Assembly (NCBI GenBank): GCA_044228245.1
Contig: JBGAVG010000004.1
Coordinates: 133,099-197,098, forward strand
DNA length: 64,000 bases
Direction: 5' to 3'
Source of the DNA: Methylotenera_A sp044228245
GTDB lineage: Bacteria > Pseudomonadota > Gammaproteobacteria > Burkholderiales > Methylophilaceae
Numbering within the stretch: the first letter of the stretch is position 1; each line of letters opens with the position of its first letter. The position numbers and the translations under genes were made by a program. Below the pieces are notes generated by a model that saw only the letters and a program-made list of their open reading frames with translations, searched no databases and was not told where the DNA came from. Below are positions 8,862-17,277 of the stretch, in pieces.

Positions 8862-9863
8862 TTATAAGAAAGTGCGGCCGAAGTGGTAGCTCATTGCTGC
8901 AATAAGGCCTGCGCACGGAATGGTGAGTATCCATGCCCACACGATGCGTGAGGCCAGGCCCCAGCGCACAGCAGAGGCGCGGCGAGACACGCCTACACCT
9001 ACGATTGCACCTGTGATGGTATGTGTTGTCGAGACGGGGATGCCAAGCGAGGTGGCTAGAAACAAGGCGATAGACCCGGACGTTTGCGCACAGAAAGCGC
9101 CGGTTGGGCGCACTTTGGTAATGCCCATGCCCATCGTGCGAACGATACGCCACCCACCCATCAGTGTACCTAAGCCCATTGCCAGCTGGCATGAAATCAC
9201 CACCCAGAAAGGCACATGAAAATTACCTTGCAAATAGCCGTTGGCAAATAGCAGAACAGTGATGATCCCCATGGTTTTTTGCGCATCGTTTGCGCCATGC
9301 CCTAAGCTGAAAAAGGAGGATGAAATAAATTGCATTTTATTGAATCGGCTCTCAGTCTTGTATGGGGAAGATTTTTCAAATAACCATAGCACTAAGACAG
9401 AGAGCGTCATGGCAAGCAGCATGCCAAAGAGTGGAGATAACACAATCGCAAAACCGGTGGTGATGAGTTTGCTGCCGATAACAATGCCTTTTGTGCCGGC
9501 ATGGGCCACGCCTGCGCCAAGCAGGCCGCCAATCAGTGCATGAGATGACGAGGATGGGATGCCAAACCACCAGGTGATGACGTTCCATGCGATTGCCCCG
9601 CTGAGCGCGCCGAATATCACCGCATTGTTCACGATGTTAGGATCAATAATGCCTTTGCCCACGGTGTCAGCCACATGCAAACCAAAGAATAAGAACGCAA
9701 TGAAATTGAAAAAAGCTGCCCATGCCACTGCGGCCTGCGGCGTGAGCAGGCGTGTTGATACCATGAGTGCAATCGAGTTGGCTGCATCGTGAAAACCGTT
9801 CATAAAATCAAATATGAGGGCGACGAAAACTAGCAGCGCCATAATAAGAATCGCGTGATCCAT
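8862..9863 (-). CDS. pit: Low-affinity inorganic phosphate transporter (PiT family)
   Basis: 333 residues with about ten transmembrane segments. Both inverted PiT repeats are seen: DFMNGFHDAANSIA with GIPSSSSHALIGGLLGAG in the N-terminal half, and SLGHGANDAQKTMG with GIPVSTTHTITGAIVG in the C-terminal half. PiT proteins import metal-phosphate with protons or sodium. It lies 9 bp downstream of a DUF47/PhoU-like gene, the usual bacterial pairing, and a Pho box lies upstream of that gene. Arsenate is a typical accidental substrate, which fits the adjacent aqpS-arsC pair. Confidence 0.95.
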   Translation of the reverse strand: MDHAILIMALLVFVALIFDFMNGFHDAANSIALMVSTRLLTPQAAVAWAAFFNFIAFLFFGLHVADTVGKGIIDPNIVNNAVIFGALSGAIAWNVITWWFGIPSSSSHALIGGLLGAGVAHAGTKGIVIGSKLITTGFAIVLSPLFGMLLAMTLSVLVLWLFEKSSPYKTESRFNKMQFISSSFFSLGHGANDAQKTMGIITVLLFANGYLQGNFHVPFWVVISCQLAMGLGTLMGGWRIVRTMGMGITKVRPTGAFCAQTSGSIALFLATSLGIPVSTTHTITGAIVGVGVSRRASAVRWGLASRIVWAWILTIPCAGLIAAMSYHFGRTFL

Positions 9864-9872
9864 GATGATTCC

Positions 9873-10529
9873 TTAAATGCGCTCTAATACAACGCCATGA
9901 ATTACATCGGCTACGTCTTCACAGCTATCAACAGCATCTTCAAATATATCGTATAGTTCTTTTGAGCGTATCAGGGTACGTGCGTCGGATTCTTCTTCAA
10001 ACAAGCGATGCATACCGGCGCGCATGACGTGGTCGGCCTCGCCTTCAATCGCACTGATCTCCTCGCAGGTGCGAAGAATGCGCCCGGCATCTTTCATGTC
10101 AGATAGCATATTGACTGCGTCACGCACTTTTTCTGAAGCGCGGAGCAGAATCTGTGCAAGTGCGACCATTTCAGGGGTAAAGCTGGTGTGGCCGTAGATT
10201 TTCGCACTTTGAGGAATGTCTTCCATATAGTCGATGATATCGTCCAGTGCCATGGCCAGTTCGCGAATTTCCCGGCGGTCGAATGGAGTGATAAAGGTTT
10301 TGTGTAAGGAGAGTAAAACTTCTTTGGTGTATTCGTCAGCTTCAGATTCAATTTTTCTGAGTTCAGCAAAGTGCTCGTCAAATTTCTCGGTATCTCTAAC
10401 AGCTGTCATTGATGCCAGCACTTTAGAGCCTCTGACCGCGCAATCTGCAAGGTTGTTAAATAGCTCAAAATAATTGTCGCTGCGCGGTGATATTGCTGAC
10501 ATCAATCGACCCAAAGTAGCATTAGCCAT
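9873..10529 (-). CDS. DUF47 family PhoU-like protein (Pit accessory protein)
   Basis: 218 residues, all-helical, belonging to the DUF47/TIGR00153 family related to PhoU. Acidic metal-site-type motifs are visible in MALDDIIDYMEDIPQSAKIYG (near 90-110) and in EDAVDSCEDVADVIHGVVLE at the C-terminus. Members are nearly always encoded next to PiT transporters and are thought to modulate them. It is first in the DUF47-pit operon. Confidence 0.92.
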   Translation of the reverse strand: MANATLGRLMSAISPRSDNYFELFNNLADCAVRGSKVLASMTAVRDTEKFDEHFAELRKIESEADEYTKEVLLSLHKTFITPFDRREIRELAMALDDIIDYMEDIPQSAKIYGHTSFTPEMVALAQILLRASEKVRDAVNMLSDMKDAGRILRTCEEISAIEGEADHVMRAGMHRLFEEESDARTLIRSKELYDIFEDAVDSCEDVADVIHGVVLERI

Positions 10530-10692
10530 GTTTAGTTCTCCCCAATGAATTGTTTATTTATTCGATTAATTTAACTGCTAACGCTTTAGTTCGTGAGCAT
10601 AAAACAGGTTAAGTAATTTTTTTAAGCCGGATATCCCTGTTATATAATTGCCTGGACGGCAACTTTTTCAGTACATTCCCCATTTCAAAATT

Positions 10693-10720
10693 ATGACATA
10701 GATATGACAAAAATATGAAA
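10693..10720 (-). promoter_or_regulatory. Pho box between DUF47-pit and aqpS-arsC
   Basis: ATGACA at 10693, ATGACA at 10704 and ATGAAA at 10715 are spaced by 11 bp. In minus-strand reading this is TTTCAT, TGTCAT, TGTCAT, oriented toward DUF47-pit, whose start is about 160 bp away. The third repeat contains the ATG of aqpS, so PhoB bound here would cover that start. No strong -10 is seen in either direction. Confidence 0.65.
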
Positions 10721-11359
10721 AACAAGTTAATTGCAGAATACATAGGAACCTTGTTACTACTTGCGGTTGTGACAGGCTCCGGCATCATGGGGGAAGCATT
10801 AGGCGCAGGCAACGCAGCCGTAGCGCTGCTAGGCAACAGCATCGCTACGGGCTGCGGCTTGTATGTGCTGATTACCTTGCTTGCGCCCATCTCTGGGGGT
10901 CATTTCAACCCGGTAGTCAGCATCATGTTCTGGCGCGCAGGCGCGCTCAACGTCCAGACCTTATTCGGCTATATCACAGCGCAAATCGTGGGTGCCATTT
11001 CGGGGGTCTGGTTAACGCATGTGATGTTTGCCATGCCAATAATTCAGGCTTCAACCAAGCCCAGACATGGCTTGGGTATTTGGGTAAGCGAGCTGGCAGC
11101 TGCGCTCGTTTTGTTATCTGTCATCCGATTGGGCGTAAAGTACGCCAATGAAAAAGTGGCGATGCTGGTAGCACTGACGGTCACCGCGGGATACTGGTTT
11201 ACATCTTCTACTTTTTTTGCAAACCCTGCGGTCACGCTGGCCAGAAGCTTGACCAATACTTTTGTGGGTATCCATCCTGCTGATGTGCCGGGTTTTGTTT
11301 CAGCACAATTGGCAGGGGTATTATTAATATCAATTTTAATTAAGGTTGAATCGAAATGA
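10715..11359 (+). CDS. aqpS: MIP-family channel, AqpS-like (arsenite efflux aquaglyceroporin)
   Basis: 214 residues with six hydrophobic helices and the two half-helix motifs of the major intrinsic protein family, here as NPVVS (near 67) and NPAVT (near 170). MIP channels pass water, glycerol or arsenite. The next gene, arsC, overlaps by ATGA, the same pairing as aqpS-arsC of Sinorhizobium meliloti, in which arsenate is reduced and arsenite leaves through the channel. No start exists further upstream in frame (a stop lies at 10694) and no Shine-Dalgarno sequence is visible, so the message may be leaderless or weakly translated. The arsenite role is inferred from context. Confidence 0.8.
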   Translation: MKNKLIAEYIGTLLLLAVVTGSGIMGEALGAGNAAVALLGNSIATGCGLYVLITLLAPISGGHFNPVVSIMFWRAGALNVQTLFGYITAQIVGAISGVWLTHVMFAMPIIQASTKPRHGLGIWVSELAAALVLLSVIRLGVKYANEKVAMLVALTVTAGYWFTSSTFFANPAVTLARSLTNTFVGIHPADVPGFVSAQLAGVLLISILIKVESK

Positions 11360-11766
11360 GCGTCACTATCTACCACAATCCGGCCTGCGGCACATCGCGC
11401 AATACCTTGGCGATGATACGTGCCAGCGGCGTAGAGCCCGAGGTGATTGAATATCTTAAAACGCCGCCAAGCCGCGAAAAGCTGGTTGAGTTAATTTCAA
11501 AAATGGGCATTACCCCGCGCCAGCTATTGCGCGAGAAAGGCACGCCATATGCTGAGCTTGGGCTTGATGATTTGGGCTTGTCAGATGACGCGCTGATTAA
11601 CGCCATGATGCAACACCCCATTTTAATCAACCGCCCGATTGTGGTGACAGCGAAAGGCGTCAAGCTGTGCCGTCCGTCCGAGCTTGTGCTGGATATTCTG
11701 GAAAATCCGGATATAGGCACTTTTACCAAAGAAGATGGTGAAGTGGTAAAAGCCGCATCAAAGTAA
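11356..11766 (+). CDS. arsC: Arsenate reductase, glutaredoxin-dependent
   Basis: 136 residues of the thioredoxin-fold ArsC family. The catalytic cysteine is in IYHNPACGTSRNTL (near residue 12), and the HPILINRPIVV arginine region (near 90) completes the site. It reduces arsenate to arsenite using glutathione and glutaredoxin. Its ATG overlaps the aqpS stop, so the two are translationally coupled. No arsR or arsB is present nearby, so the pair may depend on the channel alone for efflux. Confidence 0.9.
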   Translation: MSVTIYHNPACGTSRNTLAMIRASGVEPEVIEYLKTPPSREKLVELISKMGITPRQLLREKGTPYAELGLDDLGLSDDALINAMMQHPILINRPIVVTAKGVKLCRPSELVLDILENPDIGTFTKEDGEVVKAASK

Positions 11767-11818
11767 AGTCTGCAAACACTTGCTGTATAATTGCGCATTT
11801 TAGTAGCAAGCAATCATC

Positions 11819-12923
11819 ATGGAAGCCGAACAACTTAATCTTATCTCCAACCGTTTGAACGATTTGCGCGCGCGCAATCTTGCCCTTCGGGGGTATCTTT
11901 GACTTTGAGAATAAGTTTCAAAAGTTAGAAGAAGTTAACGGTTTATTAGAAGATCCCAAAGTTTGGGATAATGCTGAAAAGGCGCAAAAGCTAGGCAAGG
12001 AAAAACGCGAGCTGGAGCTTGTGGTGCATAGCCTGCAAAGCCTGGAAGCCAGTTTGAATGATAGCCGCGAACTGTTTGAGATGGCGCGGGAAGAAAACGA
12101 TGACGACACTTTATTAAGTGTCGCGGCGGACTCTGAAGCACTGGAGAAGCAGATTGCCGAGATGGAATTCAGGCGCATGTTCTCACAGCCGATGGATGCC
12201 AACAACTGCTTTATCGAGTTTCAATCTGGCAGTGGTGGCACCGAGGCACAGGATTGGGCCAATATGCTGTTGCGCATGTATTTGCGTTACTGCGAGCGCA
12301 AAGGCTTCAAGGTGGAAGTGCTGGAAGAATCCGAAGGTGACGTGGCCGGCATTAAAGGCGCGTCGATCAAGGTTTCTGGCGATTATGCCTATGGCACGTT
12401 ACGCACTGAAAATGGCGTGCATCGCCTGGTGCGTAAATCGCCGTTTGATTCCAACGCCAAACGTCATACCTCGTTCGCTAGCGTGCAGGTATTCCCGGAA
12501 GTAGATGATTCCATTGAAATCGACATCAATCCTGCTGATTTGCGCATCGATACTTACCGCGCTTCTGGCGCAGGTGGTCAGCATATTAACAAAACCGATT
12601 CCGCCGTGCGTATCACGCATATTCCAACTAATACTGTGGTGCAGTGCCAGAATGACCGATCGCAGCACCGCAACCGCGCCGAGGCCATGAATATGCTGAA
12701 AGGCGCGCTTTACAATTTGGAATTGAATAAGCGTAACCAGGAAAAACAAGCCCTTGAGGATGCCAAAACCGATATCGGCTGGGGACATCAGATTAGAAGC
12801 TATGTGCTGGATCAGTCGCGTATCAAGGATTTGCGTACCGGCGTGGAAATCGGCAATACCCAAGGCGTGCTGGATGGCGATCTTGACCCATTTATTACAG
12901 AAAGTTTGAAGCAGGGAGTATGA
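11819..12923 (+). CDS. prfB: Peptide chain release factor 2, expressed by programmed +1 frameshift
   Basis: RF2 recognises UGA and UAA. The gene starts at ATG 11819, runs 27 codons (MEAEQLNLISNRLNDL...) to an in-frame TGA at 11900, then continues in the +1 frame from GAC at 11901, giving about 367 residues, the normal RF2 length. The peptide anticodon SPF is in RKSPFDSNAK and the catalytic GGQ is in ASGAGGQHINKTDSA. A TATAAT at 11786-11791 may be the -10. lysS follows with an ATGA overlap, so they are co-transcribed. The frameshift makes RF2 autoregulate: low RF2 lets the ribosome pause at TGA and shift. Confidence 0.95.
11889..11903 (+). promoter_or_regulatory. prfB programmed frameshift site
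   Basis: The sequence is GGGGGTATCTTTGAC: a Shine-Dalgarno-like GGGGG, three bases, then the slippery CTT before the TGA at 11900-11902 and a C after it. This is the canonical RF2 recoding signal. The ribosome slips from CTT TGA to the TTT-based frame and continues with GAC. Confidence 0.95.
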
Positions 12924-14437
12924 GTGTGAGTAATGAACAAAATAACGAAGTTCAGCCAGTAGACGAAAACCACGTCATTGCTGAGCGTCGTGAGAAGCTT
13001 AAGGCGATTCGTTCACAAGGGGTTGCCTTTCCAAACGACTTCAAACCAGATGCCTTGGCAGCCAATATCCATGCGGCTCACGGCGGCACAGAAAATGAAG
13101 CATTTGAAGCCAGGAAAGTGAATGTGGTCGTCGCAGGCCGCATGATGCTCAAGCGTGTGATGGGCAAGGCGAGCTTCGCGACCATTCAAGACACGAGCGG
13201 CCGGATTCAGCTATTCATTTCTATAGAGAATATCGGTGAAACTGTTTACGAGGCCTTTAAGCATTGGGATCTGGGCGACATTATTGGCGCGACAGGCTAT
13301 TTGTTTAAAACCAAAACCGGCGAGCTTTCGGTTAAGGTCACCGAATTGCGGTTGCTGACAAAATCATTGCGCCCCTTACCAGAGAAATTTCATGGCCTGC
13401 AGGATCAGGAAGTCAAATACCGCCAGCGTTATGTCGATTTGATCACCTCTGAGGAGGCGCGTGCGACGTTTGTGGCGCGCAGCAAAGTGGTTTCTGCAAT
13501 TCGTAACTTTATGATTCAGAATGAATTCCTGGAAGTAGAAACGCCCATGCTGCACCCGATTCCGGGCGGCGCAGCTGCCAAGCCGTTTACCACGCATCAT
13601 AATGCGCTGGATATGCAAATGTTCATGCGCATCGCGCCAGAGTTGTATTTGAAACGTCTTGTAGTAGGCGGCTTCGAGCGTGTGTTTGAAATGAACCGTA
13701 ACTTCCGTAACGAAGGCTTGAGCGTTCGCCATAATCCAGAATTCACCATGATGGAGTTTTACGCAGCCTATACCGATTACCGATGGCTGATGGACTTTAC
13801 CGAGCAGTGCATCCGCGCTGCCGCCATTGCAGCGCGTGGTACGGCAGTGTTGCAATATGATGGGCGCGAGGTAGATTTAAGCAAGCCATTCGAGCGCCTG
13901 ACTATTGTAGGAGCGATACAAAAATACGCACCGGAATACACGCTGGCACAATTGTATGATGCAGAGTTTTTGCGGGTTGAGCTCTACAAGCGCGGTATCA
14001 AAGTATTCGAACATGCTGGTTTGGGGTCGCTCCAGTTGAGCCTGTTTGAAGAAACAGCCGAAGCGCATTTATGGCAACCGACTTATATCATCGATTATCC
14101 GGTAGAGGTTTCACCCTTGGCGCGTGCTTCGGATAAAAACCCCGAAATCACCGAGCGCTTTGAATTGTTTATTACCGGCCGTGAAATGGCGAATGGGTTT
14201 AGCGAGCTAAATGATGCAGAAGATCAGGCTGCGCGCTTCCATGCGCAGATGAAAGCCAAAGAGGCGGGCGATCAGGAGGCCATGTTTTACGATGCAGATT
14301 TTATTCGCGCACTGGAATACGGCATGCCACCTGCAGGCGGCTGTGGTATTGGCATTGATCGCCTAGTGATGCTCATTACCGATTCGCCCAGTATTCGCGA
14401 TGTGATTTTGTTCCCGCACATGCGGCCAGAAGCTTAA
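12920..14437 (+). CDS. lysS: Lysine--tRNA ligase, class II
   Basis: 505 residues, the normal length. An OB-fold anticodon-binding domain spans about 60-150 (VVVAGRMMLKRVMGKASF, QLFIS). The class II core includes motif 1 with the proline in ETPMLHPIPGGA, motif 2 in FRNEGLSVRHNPEFTMMEFY, and motif 3 in GMPPAGGCGIGIDRLVML near the C-terminus. It charges tRNA-Lys in the cytoplasm. Its ATG overlaps the prfB stop, the same pair as in Escherichia coli. Confidence 0.97.
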   Translation: MSVSNEQNNEVQPVDENHVIAERREKLKAIRSQGVAFPNDFKPDALAANIHAAHGGTENEAFEARKVNVVVAGRMMLKRVMGKASFATIQDTSGRIQLFISIENIGETVYEAFKHWDLGDIIGATGYLFKTKTGELSVKVTELRLLTKSLRPLPEKFHGLQDQEVKYRQRYVDLITSEEARATFVARSKVVSAIRNFMIQNEFLEVETPMLHPIPGGAAAKPFTTHHNALDMQMFMRIAPELYLKRLVVGGFERVFEMNRNFRNEGLSVRHNPEFTMMEFYAAYTDYRWLMDFTEQCIRAAAIAARGTAVLQYDGREVDLSKPFERLTIVGAIQKYAPEYTLAQLYDAEFLRVELYKRGIKVFEHAGLGSLQLSLFEETAEAHLWQPTYIIDYPVEVSPLARASDKNPEITERFELFITGREMANGFSELNDAEDQAARFHAQMKAKEAGDQEAMFYDADFIRALEYGMPPAGGCGIGIDRLVMLITDSPSIRDVILFPHMRPEA

Positions 14438-14450
14438 GTTTTCTGTAATT

Positions 14451-14479
14451 AAAAAGCCGTCCTGAGTGACGGCTTTTTT
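14451..14479 (+). terminator. Rho-independent terminator of prfB-lysS
   Basis: AAAAA, stem GCCGTC (14456-14461), a 6-base loop, GACGGC (14468-14473), then a T-run. Confidence 0.9.
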
Positions 14480-14521
14480 GTTGTGGTAAAAACACAACAA
14501 CCCGTTATCAAAATAGTTCTT

Positions 14522-14549
14522 TGTCATCAGATTGTCATATAACTGTCTC
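14522..14549 (+). promoter_or_regulatory. Pho box of the porin gene
   Basis: TGTCAT at 14522, TGTCAT at 14533 and TGTCTC at 14544 are spaced exactly 11 bp and point at the porin gene that starts at 14600. The third copy is degenerate. A -10 hexamer is not obvious. Confidence 0.8.
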
Positions 14550-14599
14550 AAAATTCGCCTGTTGAAAATTTTTATTAAACGAAACAACAGGGGATTTTT

Positions 14600-16102
14600 A
14601 TGAATTTTAAATTACGTAACTTGGTGGCTGCAACACTGGCAGGCACGGCTTTATTAGGCTTTGGCGCAAATGCCATGGCTGATAGCACAGACGATATTGT
14701 AAATGCGCTGATGGCTAAAGGCGTATTGACTGAAGAAGAGGGCGCGCTTTTATTGAAAGGCCGCACGGGCGAAAAAGAAGCTGCTGAAAAGAAAAAAGAA
14801 TCAGCTGTTTCAGCAAAATACAAGGACGGCTTAAGCTTTGAAAGCGGCGATGGCAAATTTAAGGCGTCAATTAATGGTCGCGTACACGCTGACTATCGCT
14901 TTTTTGATTATAACGATGGTAAAACAAATGCAGTTCCAACGACACCTACTACTAATTCAATTGGCAATGTAACAAACGTAACTGATACCTTTGATATTCG
15001 CCGTGCACGTTTGGGCTTTAAAGCAGCATGGAAAGACTATTATGAAGCTGAAGTGGTGGCTGACCTTGGTAATACTACGACACTAGATGTTGGTTATTTG
15101 AATGTTGCCTGGTGGAAGCCTGTGCAATTCCGTTTTGGCCAATTCAAAATGCCGATGAACCTGGAAGAATTGACCAGTTCTAACAACATCGATTTTATGG
15201 AGCGTTCATTTGTGAATGCTTTGGCACCGGCTAAAGAAATCGGTTTGATGGTACATGGTACGCCGTTTACTGGTGTGACTTACGCCTTGGCTGGCTCAAA
15301 TGGTAACGCCAAAAATGCCGAGTCTGATATTCGTGAAGATGGTAAAGATGTGATTGGTCGCGTGACTGCCAACTTTGCTGAAATTATGGGCAACAAAGAT
15401 ATGGTGTTGCACGCAGGTGTTTCATTCTCAGAAGGTGATATTCCCCATGCTTCAACTGCAGGTGTCGCTGGCCGTACTGAAGCGCGCGGCGCGACCTTTT
15501 TCCGTGCTCCAGCAACATCAGCAGCATCAACAACATTTTATGAATCTGTTGACCGTAGTCGTTTAGGTTTGGAAGGTGTGGTTGCTTACGGACCGTTCAA
15601 AGTACAAGGCGAATGGATGAAGGCGGGTTTTGATTTCAAATCATCAGCAACCCGAAGCTATGATGCAGATATTAAAAACTGGTACGCAGAGGCTTTATGG
15701 ACAATTACAGGCGAGGCTTATGCAGACGCATACAAAGGTGGCGTATTTGGTGGCTTGAAACCTAAAAATGATTTCGATCCAACAACCTTCAAAGGTGGTT
15801 TGTGGGAGTTAGGTTTGCGTTACAGCGAATTTGATGCATCAGACTTTAACGCCAGTGGCCTTGGTCTAGGCGTGGGCACAGCCGATGCTGCTATAGCTAC
15901 CAAGGCAGCTGGTTTCGCTAAGGCTGAAGCATGGACAGCAGGCATTAAGTTCTTGCCGACATCGAATACACGTTTGATGCTGAACTACGTGGATACTGAT
16001 TTCAGTGACGTGATTGGCGGAACAACCGGCGGTGTAATCGTCAACAACAAACGTGTGGATGACGAAAAAGCACTTATCATGCGCGCGCAGTGGATGTTCT
16101 AA
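14600..16102 (+). CDS. Phosphate-selective porin, OprP/OprO family
   Basis: 500 residues: Sec signal peptide (about 1-27, ending NAMAD), a short helical region with a coiled-coil look (residues 28-75, rich in E and K), then a beta-barrel ending in the outer-membrane signature ...MRAQWMF with terminal phenylalanine. The barrel contains conserved OprP-family strands such as FKASINGRVHADYRFFDY, FDIRRARLGFKAAWKDYYEAEVVADLG and FRFGQFKMPMNLEELTSSNNIDFMERS. The family forms anion/phosphate or polyphosphate channels. The Pho box upstream supports expression under phosphate limitation. The ribosome site AGGGGA precedes the ATG, and a terminator follows. Confidence 0.9.
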   Translation: MNFKLRNLVAATLAGTALLGFGANAMADSTDDIVNALMAKGVLTEEEGALLLKGRTGEKEAAEKKKESAVSAKYKDGLSFESGDGKFKASINGRVHADYRFFDYNDGKTNAVPTTPTTNSIGNVTNVTDTFDIRRARLGFKAAWKDYYEAEVVADLGNTTTLDVGYLNVAWWKPVQFRFGQFKMPMNLEELTSSNNIDFMERSFVNALAPAKEIGLMVHGTPFTGVTYALAGSNGNAKNAESDIREDGKDVIGRVTANFAEIMGNKDMVLHAGVSFSEGDIPHASTAGVAGRTEARGATFFRAPATSAASTTFYESVDRSRLGLEGVVAYGPFKVQGEWMKAGFDFKSSATRSYDADIKNWYAEALWTITGEAYADAYKGGVFGGLKPKNDFDPTTFKGGLWELGLRYSEFDASDFNASGLGLGVGTADAAIATKAAGFAKAEAWTAGIKFLPTSNTRLMLNYVDTDFSDVIGGTTGGVIVNNKRVDDEKALIMRAQWMF

Positions 16103-16128
16103 TCATTTTAAGTAGAATATAAACTTTA

Positions 16129-16155
16129 AAAGCCCGCTCTTGCAGCGGGTTTTTT
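16129..16155 (+). terminator. Rho-independent terminator of the porin gene
   Basis: Stem CCCGCT (16133-16138), loop CTTGC, AGCGGG (16144-16149), preceded by an A-run and followed by six T. Confidence 0.9.
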
Positions 16156-16234
16156 ATCGTGGTGTTTGGGTGATGGCAATTGCCATTTTCTGCAATAAGG
16201 TATAATTCAGGCTGTCTTGCAATTAGGAAGCTGT

Positions 16235-16873
16235 ATGTATAAACATCCACTATTAGACCGCGACAAAATGACGCCGCAAGAGGCGCTGGATATTCTTGTT
16301 GAAGGTAACCACCGCTTTGCCAATAACTTAACAGCCAATAAAGACTTGCATAATCTGGTGATGATGACCAAAGAAAGGCAGCATCCATTTGTTTCCATGT
16401 TGAGTTGCAGCGATTCGCGCGCGCCTGTTGAGATGGTGTTTGATCAGGCGCTGGGCGATGTGTTCAGCGTGCGCCTGGCAGGTAATATTGCTTCAGATAA
16501 AGCGATTGGCAGCCTGGAATTTGGTTGTAAATACCTGGGTAGCAAGCTGATTGTGGTGCTTGGGCATACCGGTTGCGGTGCGGTTAAAGCTGCTTGTGAT
16601 GACTTTAAAGATGGCCACATCGGTGAAATTACCAATTTAATCAAGCCTGCTGTGCGTTTGGAGAAAACGATACGTGAAAACCGTAATTCTGAAAATGCAG
16701 ATTTTGTGACCAAGGTGTGCGAATTGAGCGTGCGCGTGCAGATTGAAGAGATTATTCATACCAGCGACATTATTCAGGATATGCTAACCAGCAAGCAAAT
16801 CGGGATTGTTGGCGGAATTTATGATTTAGCGACAGGTGAAGTGCATTTTATGCAGGACACTTTGAGGGTGTAG
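16235..16873 (+). CDS. can: Beta-class carbonic anhydrase
   Basis: 212 residues. The zinc ligands are in CSDSRAPVE (Cys and the Asp/Arg dyad) and in GHTGCGAVKAA (His and Cys), the order found in beta carbonic anhydrases. The enzyme interconverts CO2 and bicarbonate in the cytoplasm. The frame can be extended to a TTG at 16217, but ATG 16235 has AGGA seven bases upstream and begins MYKHPLLDRDKM, so it is chosen. A TATAAT at 16201-16206 is a likely -10, with TTGCCA at 16180 as a possible -35 at short spacing. The gene is isolated. Confidence 0.9.
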   Translation: MYKHPLLDRDKMTPQEALDILVEGNHRFANNLTANKDLHNLVMMTKERQHPFVSMLSCSDSRAPVEMVFDQALGDVFSVRLAGNIASDKAIGSLEFGCKYLGSKLIVVLGHTGCGAVKAACDDFKDGHIGEITNLIKPAVRLEKTIRENRNSENADFVTKVCELSVRVQIEEIIHTSDIIQDMLTSKQIGIVGGIYDLATGEVHFMQDTLRV

Positions 16874-16917
16874 CATTTTGCTGGCGATGCTTGGCGTGAA
16901 GCATTGCCGTTCGTGCC

Positions 16918-17265
16918 TTACTTCTTGGTATGACCTTCTTTTGCCATATTGATACTGTATTTGGGGATTTCAATCACTAAGTCGGTTTTTCCTACAATCG
17001 CCTGGCAAGAAAGCCGCGAGTTCGGCTCCAGCCCCCAGGCCTTGTCGAGCAGGTCTTCTTCTTTTTCTTCTGGCTCATTCAGGGTCTTATAACCTTCGCG
17101 CACAATCACATGGCAGGTGGTGCAAGCACATACCTGATCGCAGGCATGGTCAATGTCAATTTCGTTATCCAGCAGGTTCTGGCAAATAGATTTTCCGGTT
17201 TCAGCCTCAAACGCAGCACCTTCCGGGCAGAGCTCTACGTGCGGTAATACAATAATTTGTGGCAT
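16918..17265 (-). CDS. fdx: ISC-system [2Fe-2S] ferredoxin
   Basis: 115 residues, adrenodoxin-type. Cluster cysteines are in DHACDQVCACTTCHVIV (CX5CX2C pattern, near 42-50) with the fourth in RLSCQAIV near 87. It supplies electrons to IscU-based cluster assembly. It is the last gene of the isc operon, 12 bp after hscA. No iscX gene follows, unlike in Escherichia coli. Confidence 0.95.
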   Translation of the reverse strand: MPQIIVLPHVELCPEGAAFEAETGKSICQNLLDNEIDIDHACDQVCACTTCHVIVREGYKTLNEPEEKEEDLLDKAWGLEPNSRLSCQAIVGKTDLVIEIPKYSINMAKEGHTKK

Positions 17266-17277
17266 AAGTTTATTTCT

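Noticed and set aside
16217..16234. TTG start that would add six residues to carbonic anhydrase
   Set aside because: ATG 16235 has AGGA at the right distance and matches the normal family start.
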